Shown one piece after another: positions 22,720-37,100 of a DNA stretch of 64,000 nucleotides (position 1 is its first letter; each line of letters opens with the position of its first letter). Position numbers and translations under genes: made by a program. This DNA is from Liriodendron chinense (Eukaryota > Streptophyta > Magnoliopsida > Magnoliales > Magnoliaceae), in the NCBI GenBank assembly GCA_003013855.2, contig ML058453.1:2402361-2466360 (forward strand). The letters are read 5' to 3'. The notes under the pieces are model-generated. The model made no database searches. It was not told where the DNA came from and saw only the letters and a list, made by a program, of their open reading frames with translations.

Positions 22720-25700
22720 TGATGGGAAAGGCCATGTGTGCTTACATGTGGGAGAATTAGATACCCAAGGTGACGACAGTTCTTTTTTATTTTATTTATT
22801 TTTCCAGTGGTAGCAAATGATTTCATAAGAAGGCCTATTGGGTAAGAAAATACAAAAGTCCATCAAGGGAATGGATAAGGCTCCCTTGTATAAAGAGATG
22901 GACTAAGGGCCTGTTTAGACGTACCTAAACAATGCTTTGAGCCAAACCCTGTCTCATCCCCGCTTGGCTAAAGAGGTGCTAAAAAGCCAATTCGGGATTA
23001 GTTTTCATCAACCAAAAAAGCAGGTGTGAAAACCATTTTGTGGAAATCCCCTTCTGCAAAAGTGTCCAAATGGACCCGGAGGATCTCTTCGGTAGCAGGG
23101 ATTGATGACATTAGTAAGCCTGTCTTGGGATTTTACTGAGGAGGCTCTTGTTTCTCATTTCTATATACAGAAGGATGTATTCAAAGCTAGGTTGCTGGAG
23201 AGAATGAAATGACCATTTGCAGCCTCCTTCTTACTTCCCACATTTGCAACTTTTCGGCACCTGGAAAATCATAATGTATACTTTGCGGCAATGATGAAGC
23301 CGATAATTATAGTTTGGAGTTAAAATTGCAAGTTTGTTATCTGGTAGTCTTACTAGAGATGGTCCAACGATGAGTAAGACCAGCTTTCTTCTGAAATGCT
23401 TTGTTTGAAATGTATCTTTGCTGATCTGTTTGGTAATCAACGAAGTGCTTGATGTTTTTGAAGTAAGGGGTGCTGAGGCTTGGTGATCCAGACCATTGAT
23501 ATGATGGTTCTCAGCATGTGTTGGCAATGCTTCAAACATCTCTACATTCTAAGATCCTAACCTTCGATTGGTAGCATTGAAATAGATGGTTAATGTGGAA
23601 GGTACAAGGGCACTCGATGAAAAAAAGACCAAAGAATAGTTCAAGCTGGGAGATTTTTGGCTGCATGGCTCCACTTGCATGGCCAGAGAGTGGTCTGAGC
23701 TGGGAGATTTTTGGCTGCATGGGCCTCACTTGAATGGAATTGGAAAGCTTGGCAAACTGCAACTGCTGGGGCTTGGTACCCTGTAGTCCCACTGTGTAAG
23801 GTACGTACACATGTGGCTATTGATGGGCCACATGCAGTGAAGATCGCAGAGATTGGACTGTTTGCATCTCAGAGAAATCTGATGGATTGCCTACCTGGAT
23901 TTCCATGATTATTCACTCAAGTGAAGATTGAAGAAGTTAATTGAGACGTGCCAAGTGTCACAGTAAGAATTGTGCCGTTCATACAGGGGGGAGCTATTGT
24001 GAAAGTGGCTTATGAAAGGGGTGCCTTATCTGATTAGTGGGTCAGTGTTGCTCATGAATGTGTCACTGATGCTACAAATGGCCACTTCACCCCCATCCGT
24101 GAGAATCAACTTGCATCCAGTTGTGAAGAAGATTCTTGCAACTAGCAGGAAGCATATGTTGGATATGGGCCTGTAGGGTCCACTTGTGGGCAATTACTTG
24201 TTGATGGGTCCCATATAGTTCCCTTGAATAACCTCCAGGTGGATGTCCCTTTATCATGTGCATGTAGGCTTACCCTTATGGTAACCGACTTCTCTTGATG
24301 TTTGCATTCTCTAGTACATAGGCACGTCTGAGAAATATTGAAAATACTCAATTATCCATTAAGCTTCCTTTATATGATCTAAATCATTGATCATATCTAG
24401 TAGTAATCCTAACAGTGGATCAAAAGAAGTGACGCTCTCTATTCCCTCTCATAGTAGTTAGGCAGATTGTGGGATGATGGCCGTCCATTTCAACTTTATG
24501 AAGGTACTTAAAAATCATATAGATGCTGTCTACACATCTTGATATATAAAAGCTATTTTGGTAATTTTCAGTCATGGTTGGTTAGAAACCTATGGTTCAG
24601 ATTTTACTTGCAAAAAAGCATGTCAATGAGACAACGACATGGATTCTCTCTCCCTAAGAAATTAAAAAATAAAATTAAAATTGCAACATACTCGGGTTTG
24701 GAGTACCATCAAACCAAGTACGTATCAGGCCGGGGTATGCAGCAGTTTCAGGGCCTCTAATGATATGGACTGGTCAGAATAATTGAGGTACAAAAGAAAT
24801 GTTTATTATTAACCATAAATTCCACTCTAGAAGCTTTTATCCGTCCTATTATTATTGTTAATTGCTGCTGGTGTTTGACTATTGGGGTAGTCGGTTGTTT
24901 CATTTAGGGACTACGCTCCTTTGATCCACAGTGGATTTGACCGTTTCCATAAAAATAAAAATAAATAAATAAATAATTCTTCGTAACCCTCCAGTCAATA
25001 TGGGTGCTGTAAACAAATGAAATGCGGCGGGTTGATGTTCCATGCGAGAAGATTTCAGAGTAACCCACACAATGGCCATACAGATGGGACGGTTAGAGCT
25101 GGGCCCACCATTTAGTAAGCGGAACCACACTACTGTGCACTACGTGGGCCCACTTTTGCTGCCTGAGTGGGACCATCAGATTCCTGTCAATTTGGCACAT
25201 TAGTGTAGGTAGAGTGGAGTCAACTAGGTATATGGAACGGTTTCCATAACCTAACTCACTAGATCACTTCTCCAAGTACAATACGACCCAACGTAACCAG
25301 CCCTACCTTAAAAATCCTTCCCCAGTGAAGGACCATAATCACTCGACAAGAGAACTCTTACCTGGTTTTCTACATTCGTCCATTCGCAGTCCCCTACTAA
25401 CTGCACGGTTTAGATCATCCGATCTGAAGTTAATCTCCTACTAACTGCATGGTTTAGGAATTTTAGTGGTAGCCGTCCAATTCATTACAGAATTTTGACA
25501 ACATAAAAAAGGACCAAAAATCTAATAAAGAGAGATTTCGGGAATCCACTGATCTGGTACACCTCACCGCTAGATTGTGACAAAAAGTCAACCATGTGGG
25601 TCAATCTCAACCATTCAATTTGTGGCCTCGAGTACACAGTCGAGACAAACTGGAAAGGTCCCAAAAATTGGTTGCTGGTGTCGATAGCGCCCAAAAGATC

Positions 25701-26326
25701 ACGCCCATTCTGAAAAATCATGTAGAACAGGCCTGCAGATTCTTTCATGGAAAAGTTTACAAGAGAAGACAACCAACTTCTTCAATTGATCAAACCCAGG
25801 CTTATCGCATCACAAGGATCACTTTGAAATAATCAGCCACATCCACTCATTGAGTGGACTACACTCCAATACTGTTATTAATCAATTGCTACACATTGTT
25901 TTCTATGGTGCAGCCCAGTGGATGGAGCTGATTTCTGTGCATAGGTGATCCTCGTGGTGGGACAACCTATTGGAAGAGTTTGATGTCACACACATGATAG
26001 GCTAAACTCATGGACAACCAACCGCCTGAGACCTCCACCTTTAACATGCAATGAGCATTAAGAACCATAATATTAAGTGGTGCTGCACTATGTTCTAAAA
26101 GAGATCGGGAAGCAGCTTCTTACCATAGTTGCAATTCTCAACATCAGCAATTCTCGCTCCAGAAAATTCTTGGGCCTTGGATGTTTAGTAATTTCAGCAT
26201 ATGGCCATTTAACCTCAAATAACATCCAAACGCCCCCTCCAAAACCTTGAGCAGAGAAGGCATGCCACTACTTGTGGACCTTTTGTGTTATAGGCATGAT
26301 ATGCTATTTCAGCAGCTGATAAAAAA

Positions 26327-26357
<31 letters not shown>

Positions 26358-27834
26358 TTGTAGGGGAGCTTGAAAAAGAGAGAAGATTTACAGATCTTAT
26401 AGATAACTCAAAGCAGGGCCTCATGTTATACATTCAAGTCTCCTTTTTCATAACGAAGTAACAACTAGGAGGGCTACTAACACCTACACCCCAAAACCAG
26501 AGAATACATGTAGAAAGAGGAGAAGGAAGCCTACAGTTTCTCTTTATTCATAACTACTATGTGATCCCGGGATATTTTCTCATTACTACTGTTAAGGCCT
26601 GTATTGGCGGAAGGTCGCCTCTATCATCTGACTCCCACCTGCCAAAACAAGAAAAGAGATTAGGTTATAGCCAATATGGGTTCTTCTACTTATTTTCTTT
26701 GATACTTAATTTTGATTTTCTTTCCTGCTTTTTTTTTTTTTATTCCCTTCCATCGTTCCTTTAATCCCATAAGAGGGTTGATCCTGTAGAATCTGACCCA
26801 TTCTCTCATTAAGAGAAGGGTACGAGATGAATCAGATTGATTTTTCAATCAAAAGCACTGTGAAATCTTCAGTTTCATCCATCCGTATATCGTAAGTATA
26901 CACAGTTGAACCTTTCGTTCTGTATGAATCAATATTACTATGTTCTAATTTCAAAATCAGACTGAACTTTAAGACTTGTTTTTCTCAGCAGTTCAGTCTC
27001 AAATGGTCCAACCCGTCAGACGTAGGATGCCTAGTTCATTAAATACATAAAATAGTACTATTCATGTAATAAGAACATTAATGTGAAGTGATCAGCCATT
27101 AGCTTCATGACTTCATAAGCAGGAGTTCATTGGTCCAGCTCACCCAATCAGATCAACAACCAACCCTCTTGGACCATTTGAACTGAGCAGTAAGAATGGT
27201 TTCCTTCCCTAAATGCACCTCTTAACCCGACCCAACTATTTTGAATGGATCAGTCCAAACCAATTTGACTAGCCGATCCAGTCCAGGCCTTGAACACTGG
27301 TTATGGGCCTCCCAAACTTTAACAACATAGTTACTTTATAAAATGTTCTATCTGTGTTTTTGTCATGCCATCGTTCCAAAAACATGGAGCCCACCTTCTA
27401 GTGAAACAAATGGTTAATCTTGTGGTGTGGACTGCATTGTGGATGGGGGACAGGGCCCGCATATGACTATGAGAGCCCTATAATTAATTAGATCAGGACT
27501 CAGCTGGGATATTCATAAAGGCTGACAATATAGCAATGCCATCAGGTTAGGTACTTGGCTATCATCCTGGGCCTAGATGGTTTGCCAGTGGGATGTGCTG
27601 GATCTGGATGTTTAACTCGATGGCCACCTGATCCACTTACACCCCTAACTAGAAGATGGCAAGTAATAGTTGCAGTTATGTCATAGTCATAGTGTTGCAA
27701 CCTGGATGAATGCAGCCTTACATCAATAAGTACCTAGCTTCCCATATGAGAGAAGTAATCAACCAGCATAAGCCAGGAGTTCATTTTTCTCGTGGAATCA
27801 ACAGTGAGTAGAAAAGGCTGGCTGGGAACTACCT
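22720..27834. other. Tail-to-tail spacer between GPN2 and PDI
   Basis: Holds the 3' UTRs of GPN2 (start) and PDI (end) and otherwise no recognisable gene. Features seen: a GGGCCTGTTTAGAC...GTCCAAATGGACCC MITE-like segment at about 22911-23080, a duplicated CTGGGAGATTTTTGGCTGCA at 23646-23720, and a long poly-G run at 26330. Confidence 0.5.
26330..26357 (+). repeat. 28-bp poly-G run
   Basis: Uninterrupted G run following an A-run. Potential G-quadruplex or assembly-uncertain homopolymer. Confidence 0.8.
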
Positions 27835-30039
27835 TTATAGCTCATCTTTTACAGAGTCAGGCTGGACAGAGTCAGGCTGGACAGCAGCATCTCGGTTCTT
27901 CTGGATAAAATCGATGATGTCCTCTTTTGTCCTATTCCCATCATAGGGCACTAGCTTGCCGCTCGAAGATGAAAAGTACAATGTTGGGTAACCTTTAACA
28001 TCGAAAGCATCATTTGGGATATCATTAGCAGTTGCATCCTGAACAATTGAATGCAGCAGTGAACCATGTCAGGTATGTACAGTTCAATAACAAAATAAAT
28101 TGAAGAGCATAATATCTGGATGACAAAAACCCAATTTTATAAAAACCATAAAGAAAATTCATATATGGTAGAACTGCAGAAGAATGAGTGAACGTATATC
28201 TAATGAAAGTATGAATATGAAAACCAAACAAAATAAAATAAAGCTTATTACTATTAGTGACAAAAGAATAACCATTCATTTAAGTTGACAACAAAACAGA
28301 CATGATAATAATTTTTAAAAAAAAAGCGGAGGAAGAATTGTTTAGGGATATTGCTTTTGGTAATTTCATACATATAGTAATTCCATGGATGAAAAATCAA
28401 TAAAGAAATGGTGAACTTTAATTCAGCAATTCTATTAAGATTCACGTGGGAGCAGGGGTACCCAAATTCCTTTAAAGCATCTTGTTGGTAGCAAAACCAA
28501 GAGCCGGTTATAACTTGTAAGTGCCATTTCATGCTGGCAAATTACAGTGCAGCTAAAAAAACATACCTCCCATGAATATTCTTGAAAGGTGCAGACCGTT
28601 TAAAATGCACTTACCTGAGCCATTAATCAAATCAAAATGTACTCCAATACAATCATAGTCCACGACACAAAAACAACATGGATACAACAATGATTCGATG
28701 CTTGTCTCGCTTATACACCTTTTTTTTAGGAATGATAAAAAAAATTTATTGAAAAGAGAAAGAAGCCGCTAGAAGAGAAGTATGGCTTTTAGACTTATTT
28801 TCCTGTGGTAGGTAAGCTGACTCAAGCCTGAGAGTTCAATGCTGGATCTGAGACCTCAATGCCGAAACGCAGACTAACCACTGGGCTACAGGCTGGAACC
28901 CATTGAGATTTTTAATACTTGATATCAAAGTATTGTAGAGGGATATTCGAAGTATCTAGTTAGTAGTGATCCTAGATCACAGAAAACTTTGGATCAAGAG
29001 TTCTGCTTACTTCTAACTCTTTTTGGTAGATACCATGTAAGAATTACAGGGCAAAGACCTCCGTGATATTTGATCAGAAGTTCTGCCCAGTGTGACAAAT
29101 ATCACTGCAATTTTGGAAATCTTGCGTTATTTCTGTCAGAAATTCATTATAAAAATATTACCATGAGAATATAGCAAGATTTTCAAAATTCAACAGTTTG
29201 TAATTTCCTATGCTTTTATCACGAAATTATTGCATTTTTTTATGAAAATAATATAAAAAAGTCTAAATTAACTTCATTTTTACTCTAACATTAAAATCAT
29301 TCAATTTATTTATAATAAATGTTTCTTTAATATTTTATCTTCAGCAAGATTTTCCCAATATTATATCTTGAGAAAAACATCAAAATCCGAAAATCTCCTG
29401 AGAAACTCCCATGCCAAGAAATTGCAGGGAATGAGATTGGTCACTATGGTTCTGCCTGGGTTTTGGAAAGATGGGAGGCTCCACTACTGGATCCAGGACA
29501 CCTCAAGATCAATTCCGATGAAAGTAGATGGTATGAAAAACATGCAGCATAGATTACAAGTTTTTCAACTGTTAACTCACTCTCACGTCCATCTTGTTCC
29601 AAATCAACACAACTGCCTCAAACCAGTATATGTTTTGTACTTTTGTTTACTTCATAATTGAAGCAGGAAACACCAAACTGTAATAATTGCAGCAGCAAGC
29701 AGCATCCATTACTATAGGAACATGAACATGCTTTTCTAACAGGAACAATGAAGAGAAAGTCTTGAAGAGTTGACCATAGTTGCAAAAAAAAACTCCAGTG
29801 TAAGAGGGCAAAATAGGAAGCTTACTATCTTTGCAATGATCACACCATCATCACTTTTAAATGAGACAGCAACTTCATCTAAGATTGGTGCTAGTTTCTT
29901 GCAGTGTCCACACCAAGGTGCATAAAACTCGAGCAGAACTGTAGAATCAAATTCATGTCAAGTTATTTTATGACCTTCACAAAATTCATAAGTACCAGTA
30001 GCAGTAAGACACCAAACACACACACACACACACACAAAT

Positions 30040-30114
<75 letters not shown>

Positions 30115-31114
30115 CCAGATGGTACAAATTGTTTGTAAGAACTTTTCCAAAGGACACACTACTATGAGGCTGACCTTATGAGAACTTCCCACACTGTTGG
30201 CTCCACTTTGATGTGTATTGGACATCCACCGGCATGCCCTACCATGGTGGGCCATGTTGCCAAAAATCAGCCCAATCCATGACTAAGGTGACTTGGGTGG
30301 ATCACACCACAGGGAATAGTTGAGAGTGGACACCAACCAATTAAAACCTTCCTGATTGTCTGTGGAGCCCACTGAGATGTGGTTAAGACATCCAACCCGT
30401 CCATTATGCATGTCTCATATGAATGAGAGGGGTCATGCCAAATTTCAGGCCATTTTGAGATTCAAGTGGGCCCCACCAAGTGATTTTAGATGTTTTAGGC
30501 ATGATTTTGCAGGGTTCCAGATGGTGTGCCCACTGAGATCCTCATAAGGCTGATTTTTGGGACATCTAATACCTGGAGGGGACCCACCAGATGCAAAGTT
30601 CAAATGTCCAACACACATCATGGTAGGGTCCGCAGACCTCGACCTTAGGGGAAGCTCCCAAAAGGTTGACCTCATTGTACATTTTCCCTTCTATCATATC
30701 AACATTACTAGTGTGATGTGATCAATGTTGTCAAATCACATATGCGATCATGTGCGATAGCATATGCGGCCACATTTAAAAAAAAAAAATTTAAAAAAAT
30801 AGGGGAAAAATGTATTAAAAAAAAAAACTAAGGAGAACTTTCCTAAGTTAACATATAACTAATTTTTCAAATTTAAAATACATTTGAGATAAATAAAATC
30901 AATTAAACAATGACTTAAACATCAAGTCATCAGCATTCAATACTATAGTTAACAAGTAAGAAGTAAGAACAAAATCAACAAGTTTTTTATTTATTATTGT
31001 AGAAAATCAACAAGCTATCTTCCTAGAAACTTGAAAGTGCTTGAATCTTGATCTTCCAACTTCCAAAAGAGAGGGAATGTGGGGGGGGAGAGATTATGAC
31101 CACTTGGAAGTAGG

Positions 31115-31176
<62 letters not shown>

Positions 31177-34100
31177 ACTTGGAATTAAGAAATTCTAGAG
31201 AAGATGAGAGTAAGAGAGTTTTGTGGTGAGAATATTGCAAATGGAGGAGGATTGGAAGCCTTTTTATAGGCAAAAAGTTGTTTTTTGACAAAAAATAAAA
31301 ATAAAAAATTTAATGTGCAATGGCCAATATGCAATTGCATATGCTGTATGCAACCACATACATCGCATATGCAATCGCATATTTTCGCATATGCCACATA
31401 TGTGATCGCATATGTGCCATGATCGCATATGCGCATATGCGATCGCACATGACAACAATGGATGTGATCGAGCACTTTCATCTTGCACCTGTTTCTTTTT
31501 TTCTTTTCCTTTTTACACTCGGCAAAATCACAACTGCTCTTCCAAGAAAACTAAACAAATCACCATTTCTTTGACAAGTGATAAACAATAACATTATCTA
31601 AAGACATAGCAAATAAAAGAAATCCTTGAACTACAAAAATAACTCAATATCAAATTGCAATAACAATAATAGAAGTATATATTAAAAGACTGGAGATGAA
31701 GTAAGATAAAGTGATATATAAGAAAGTAACATGTATCAAAACCTTAAAAAAAGTAAGGAGTCCCTATGATTTCCTAATGTGTTGGGCAATCTCCGCCCTT
31801 GTTTTGCAAACTTCTGTATTTATCTGCTAAATTTCATCAATTGTCAAAGTAAAATCCAAAAAGAGATGTTGGTAAGTACAAACCATTTTTTCCAGAGTTG
31901 AAAACCACATCATGGAGGTTGTCAGCAACAACAACCTTGACAGGGTCATCGTTAGCTTCAGGAATAGGCTCAGATTTCACAAATGGCTTTATGTTTCCAT
32001 CCTACAGGTTGTCAAGTCAGAAAACACATGATCAATAACAGAATCTTAAACTGTGAATACCGCTAATATAGAGTAGAATAGGCATGCAAGAAATCTGTAC
32101 TTCAACAATAAACTCACATGCAGTGTGAAAAGAAAATGTAAAGAAAGGAGAAGAGGCATCACCGTATACTCCTTCAACCAAGGTGCAATATGATCTGATT
32201 CCAGATTTGGTTTAAGATATTTCTGGCCATCATTAGTTTGTATGATGATGAGGGGCACTTGTTCCTCTTTAAGGCCAAAGTACTGTTTAAAAAAAAAAAA
32301 AAAAGCAATTCCAAAAAATAAAAATAAAACAGTGAGGGAGAAAGGAAATGTCAAGGAGACGCACAAAACAACAGATGCCAACAAAAGAAGACTATGGACC
32401 AAGGTTAAAGAAAATTAACCTGGAAGGCACCTTGACTGGCCTCTATATCACCAAGCAGAAAGCTTATGCCCTTTCCTTTGTTATCCTCAGCAACTTTATG
32501 GTATTTCAACTTAAAAGCCTCAAACTGATCACTGCTGAAATTCAAGAAGAGCAAAGCCTGCCCATTTGGGAATTGCCAACAGAGAACATTAGATACACAT
32601 CTGAAACATGCAAATGTCAGAAACAAGAATGCAATGATGCAAGCCACATTGTCCACACATAAATACTGCAACATGCCACCCAAAGAAAGAAAGAAAGAAA
32701 AGCAACATCTCCACTCGTGCATGGCAGAATAAGTATGGCATTGAATGACCATGAACGCCAGTTATCAATGAAACAAAAAACCAGTAACTAAAATGCGAGC
32801 ATTTCTGATAGTAACAATGGAATTGGGGAGTGCCTAATAAAACTGACTGGAATCATGATGAGTAGGTACATTGATAAACAAGGCAGTTGGAAGTTGGAAC
32901 CTTCTATGAGCTGTTTTTTATAATACCAATATTACTTTTAAAACTAATATAACCCAATCAGATCACCTGTAGGGCTGTAATGAAACAGAAATCACCAAAG
33001 TAACAATTATGCTTCACGATCTGCTAGGCTCAGGAGAACAGTGGTCACTGTTGCGTCCATTGCTTCTTTGCCAAAAGAGTGTGTGATTGCTTTTTCTATC
33101 TACGCTTGGTGTGGAGTGGGTTATGTTTGTTGGCAATGGTGATTGGCAGTCCTAGAGGATAATTTTTCTCATTCCTGGCATGGGCTAGCCTTTTCGGCAT
33201 TTGTACTCACTATCTGTGATTTACCTGTGGAAGGAACAGAATAACAAAGAACTTGGGGACGGGTGATGAATGCATGGAAGTAATAAGAAATATTGAAAAA
33301 TCTATTGCAACAGGCCTCTTACTGAAATATTTTTCTTGAAATATTGCATTCTGGTTAGAGATTTTGAAGGCAGTCCTCTCGGTGAGGTAGCATCCTCTAT
33401 GCCTGCTGAGGGATTAACAACCAGCCAACCTGACCTCTGAAGGTATCTCGTTTGCTAGGCAACGTACACAGCAGCTGGTTGTGTGGTCTCTTGAGAGATA
33501 CTGAGCAAGATGCTATGGGAGCTAATGCAATTTCCTCAGCAGCTGGTTGTGTGGTCTCTTGAGAGATACTGAGCAAGATGCTATGGGAGCTAATGCAATT
33601 TCCTCAGCAGCTGGTTGTGTGGTCTCTTGAGAGATACTGAGCAAGATGCTATGGGAGCTAATGCAATTTCCTCAGCAGCTGGTTGTATTGGAAGGTATGC
33701 CACTTCCTTTGAACATCACATGGTTCACAGGTTGCTGAAGGTGATCAGTCAATCGTGTTTAGATTGGCTTTGGGGCGATGGTCCTTCCCTGCAGAGGCTT
33801 AAAAATTTCTCCTTGGGAGATTCATAATCTTAGATAATTGATTGGAGTTCCCTTTTTCCCATATTCAAAGGAGAATTCAATGAGGCTGTGACTCCTAATG
33901 GACTCATTTGCTGTGGTACAGCTTCTTTTCATCTCCTTCATCATGATAGGCACAACATGTTAGAAGACTTCCATTGACACTAGAAATTTTCTAAATAGGT
34001 CAGTTCTGCATTCAAAATGAGATCATTTACATGCCTTTTCAAAGACATCACTCCTTCCATGTTAGTAATGTTACATACTGTTTCCTAGATATATTTGCTA

Positions 34101-37100
34101 TCTAAGAAAAAATCATACAACTATTATCAGTTTATCTCTATGTCAAGCACCATTGAACTGTTCTCAAGAGCCTAGAATTTCTGTAAGAAGTAAACAAATT
34201 GAAAGAAGAAATAGAAACTTGACAAAGATATAACATCAACCTAGAAAAGCCATTACCTTCGCATTCTGGTTGTTGAAGAATTTTACAACAAAAGGATGAT
34301 TATTGGGATCTTTGTTAAAGATAGTTAGAGTAGGTATGCTAGCCTCTTCAACAAACTTCTCCATCGCATCCACATGAAAATCCTGCACGGGCAGGATAAG
34401 CACATGAAACAGTTAGTAGAGAGAATTCCCCATCTGCAAAATGGTTATGTAACTAAACAAAGATGCAAAATAAAAGACATGAAGAGCGAACAATACCTCA
34501 GAATCAACAACAAGTTCATCAAATGGCTTGAACAACCTAAGAGTGGGTCGATTTACTGTTGATTCCCCTCGTGGAAGGAGTTTAGCATTGGAGGTATGAC
34601 CAAAATCATAGTCAGAGCGCAATTTCTCTGCTAAGGTTATAAAGTTTTCAAACTCTTCTCCGGAAAATTTTGGAAATATCCCCACCTATATGGATGTACA
34701 AACAAATTAGAGCTATCCAGGCATGCCAGGAATTAAACCAAATTAGAGCTATCAATGCGTTCCCAGAAATCAGAGGATCAAATCATGAAATAAGTTGAGC
34801 ACTTACAACAAAAACCTTCTTGTCACCGATAAGATTACCAGCATCCTCTGAAGATTTTATTTCAGTAGACGCAGGGCCAGCTTGCTTCTTCAAATATTCC
34901 ACTATACCATCAGCATCCCGAGGACCTTTGAATTCTTGGATAATCTTTCCACCATTTCTTAGAATTTTAAGAGTGGGGAAACCTTTCACCTCATACTCAC
35001 TGGCAAGGTCTTTGTTTACTTCATCATTGGCATCAACCTTGGCAAGAATAACTGGAGGGTCATGGCTGCTCAATATTGATGCAGCCTTCTCGTACTGCAA
35101 GTCAAGGAAGTAGAAACAATTGAATGTTGAGAATAAGTCAAGAATCTAATTCATGTGGATCATCTAAAACTTGTAAGCAAGAAGAGCATACATGCAAGAA
35201 GTTGACACCAGGAGATTGTCAGAGAATAGATTACCTCAGGAGCAAGGTTCTTACAGTGCCCACACCTGTCAATCAGAAGGAAAGAAATATATTAAAAATC
35301 AAGAACAGATGTTTTCCCCTTATTGCAAAAAGGAATTTATTATGTGGAAGTCGATTTCCATATCAACAGTTTTCCTAAAAAAATATTGGCTATTTCCATT
35401 TCCTCGAAAAGAGGGGCAGGTCGGGGGAATCTATATTTCCACGGAAATGAGAGAGAGCTCTTGCTTTTTAACCATTTTTGACCTGGTTTCTTTTCCATAC
35501 ATTCTCCTTTGATGTGATGTTTGGTTTTCCATATCCATGTTTTCATTTCCACCAATCCAAACAGGCCCAGGGAATGCCCAATGTAGCAAACATGATGGAA
35601 TCTAGACTTTTAGCTTTGAGGTACTACTAGAAATTTCCATCCTCTATGTAGAGCATGGGATCTCGTTCAAATGTAATGAGATGGACAAGCTTTCATCTCC
35701 TCCATATTAGATTATCCTTGTTCAATGATTTCCCTTGCCTTAGTGAGTTATCTACATATTTTGAGAATATGTGCAATAATCAAAGCCACACTAACCAAAT
35801 ACAGCATGCTACACTATGGATACATTGCAGCTGTGGACAGACAGATACATTACCAATTTTAAAATGTCAGATATAAATAGGCACCAAGAGGTGCACAGTG
35901 GGGCAGGTAAGTAGGTAACTTGGTGAGGAAGTCTGCAAGCCCCAAAGAGGTGCACTGTGTGGCAGATAACTTGGTAGGAGGCTTGCAAGCCCCAAAGGCA
36001 CCCTATCCATAGCCACCATTGCATGCAGCACATGTGCTGCCGACTTGTCGATTGCATGGAAAATCTGAGCAGTGAATTAGGTAGTGCCCCACTGTGAAGA
36101 TGACCATGTGAAAAATTCAGGCTCGTCCACTCACCCCATTGGCCCACTATTTAAACAGAGTGGAACACAAAAACAAGATGTGGCCTATACATCATGGCAA
36201 GTGGCTCACATAGTATTTGGCCTGGCCAAAGAATGAAGCTAGCATGCTCATTAGCCAGACCACAAACGTCCGCTGAGCATGGACTGTAAGGCAGTTTTTT
36301 CTGCAAAGTCCAATTCTTTTGGTACTGTGCAGACCAAGTGCCCTGATCAGGGCAGGGGAAAAATACACTATGGGGCCCACCAACCTGGATCTCCCACCAT
36401 TAAGAGATCATGTAAAGAGATAAACTCTCATGTGTTGATAGAGACAAACTCTCAATCGGTTATAACAAGTTGTGACAACCTACAGATCATCCCATTTTCA
36501 AAGCACTTGTAAAGCCTTTAAAAGGCATGCACTGTTTGTCCATAAAAAAACATAAGATCTATCTCTTCAAAATAAACTTTACATCGCATAAGATTATCTT
36601 ATTGATCCCAGTTCATATACTTTCCACTGTTTGAACTTCCTTCCTAATGGATCCGATCATCACTTCTCTCTTCTGGTGGACCCCACCCATCATCTGGTAC
36701 ATTCTCTTTCTAGAGCTTGCGCATGCTAGAGATTTTTCCTCATGTCTCTCCTTCACACCTCTTTGATACATACACAAGCTGTGGGGTGCCCACGCAACTC
36801 TCTAAGTGCTTGTGTATCATCCATCTAACCATGTGTGCCCCCCCACATTCATATCGCTACTTCCCGACACCCATTTGCTTCCTGGCTCTTTCTTCCCACA
36901 ACCCCCATATTCTTGTGTGGGGTTTAGGTAGTGATGCTGCCACTAGCCAGGTGGCTAGTGGTCGGTGCTTATGGCCCCCCCATAATGTATGTGTTTTATC
37001 CATGCTGTCCATCCATTTTTCCAGATCATTTTAGGGTTTGATCCCAAAAATGAGGTAGATCTAAATCTCAGGTGGCCACACCATAGAAAAAAAGTATTGA

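Noticed and set aside
28738..28912. Possible genuine tRNA gene on the minus strand
   Set aside because: A-box is good, but the cloverleaf cannot be closed and a non-tRNA body with a T-rich tail follows; a SINE fits better.
33469..33690. Regular repeats considered as a CRISPR array
   Set aside because: Whole 68-bp units are repeated head to tail with no unique spacers, and the DNA is plant nuclear.
33000..33960. Possible LINE fragment (DWLWGDGPSLQRLKNFSL)
   Set aside because: Only a short, weak likeness to the region after the reverse transcriptase; not enough to annotate.
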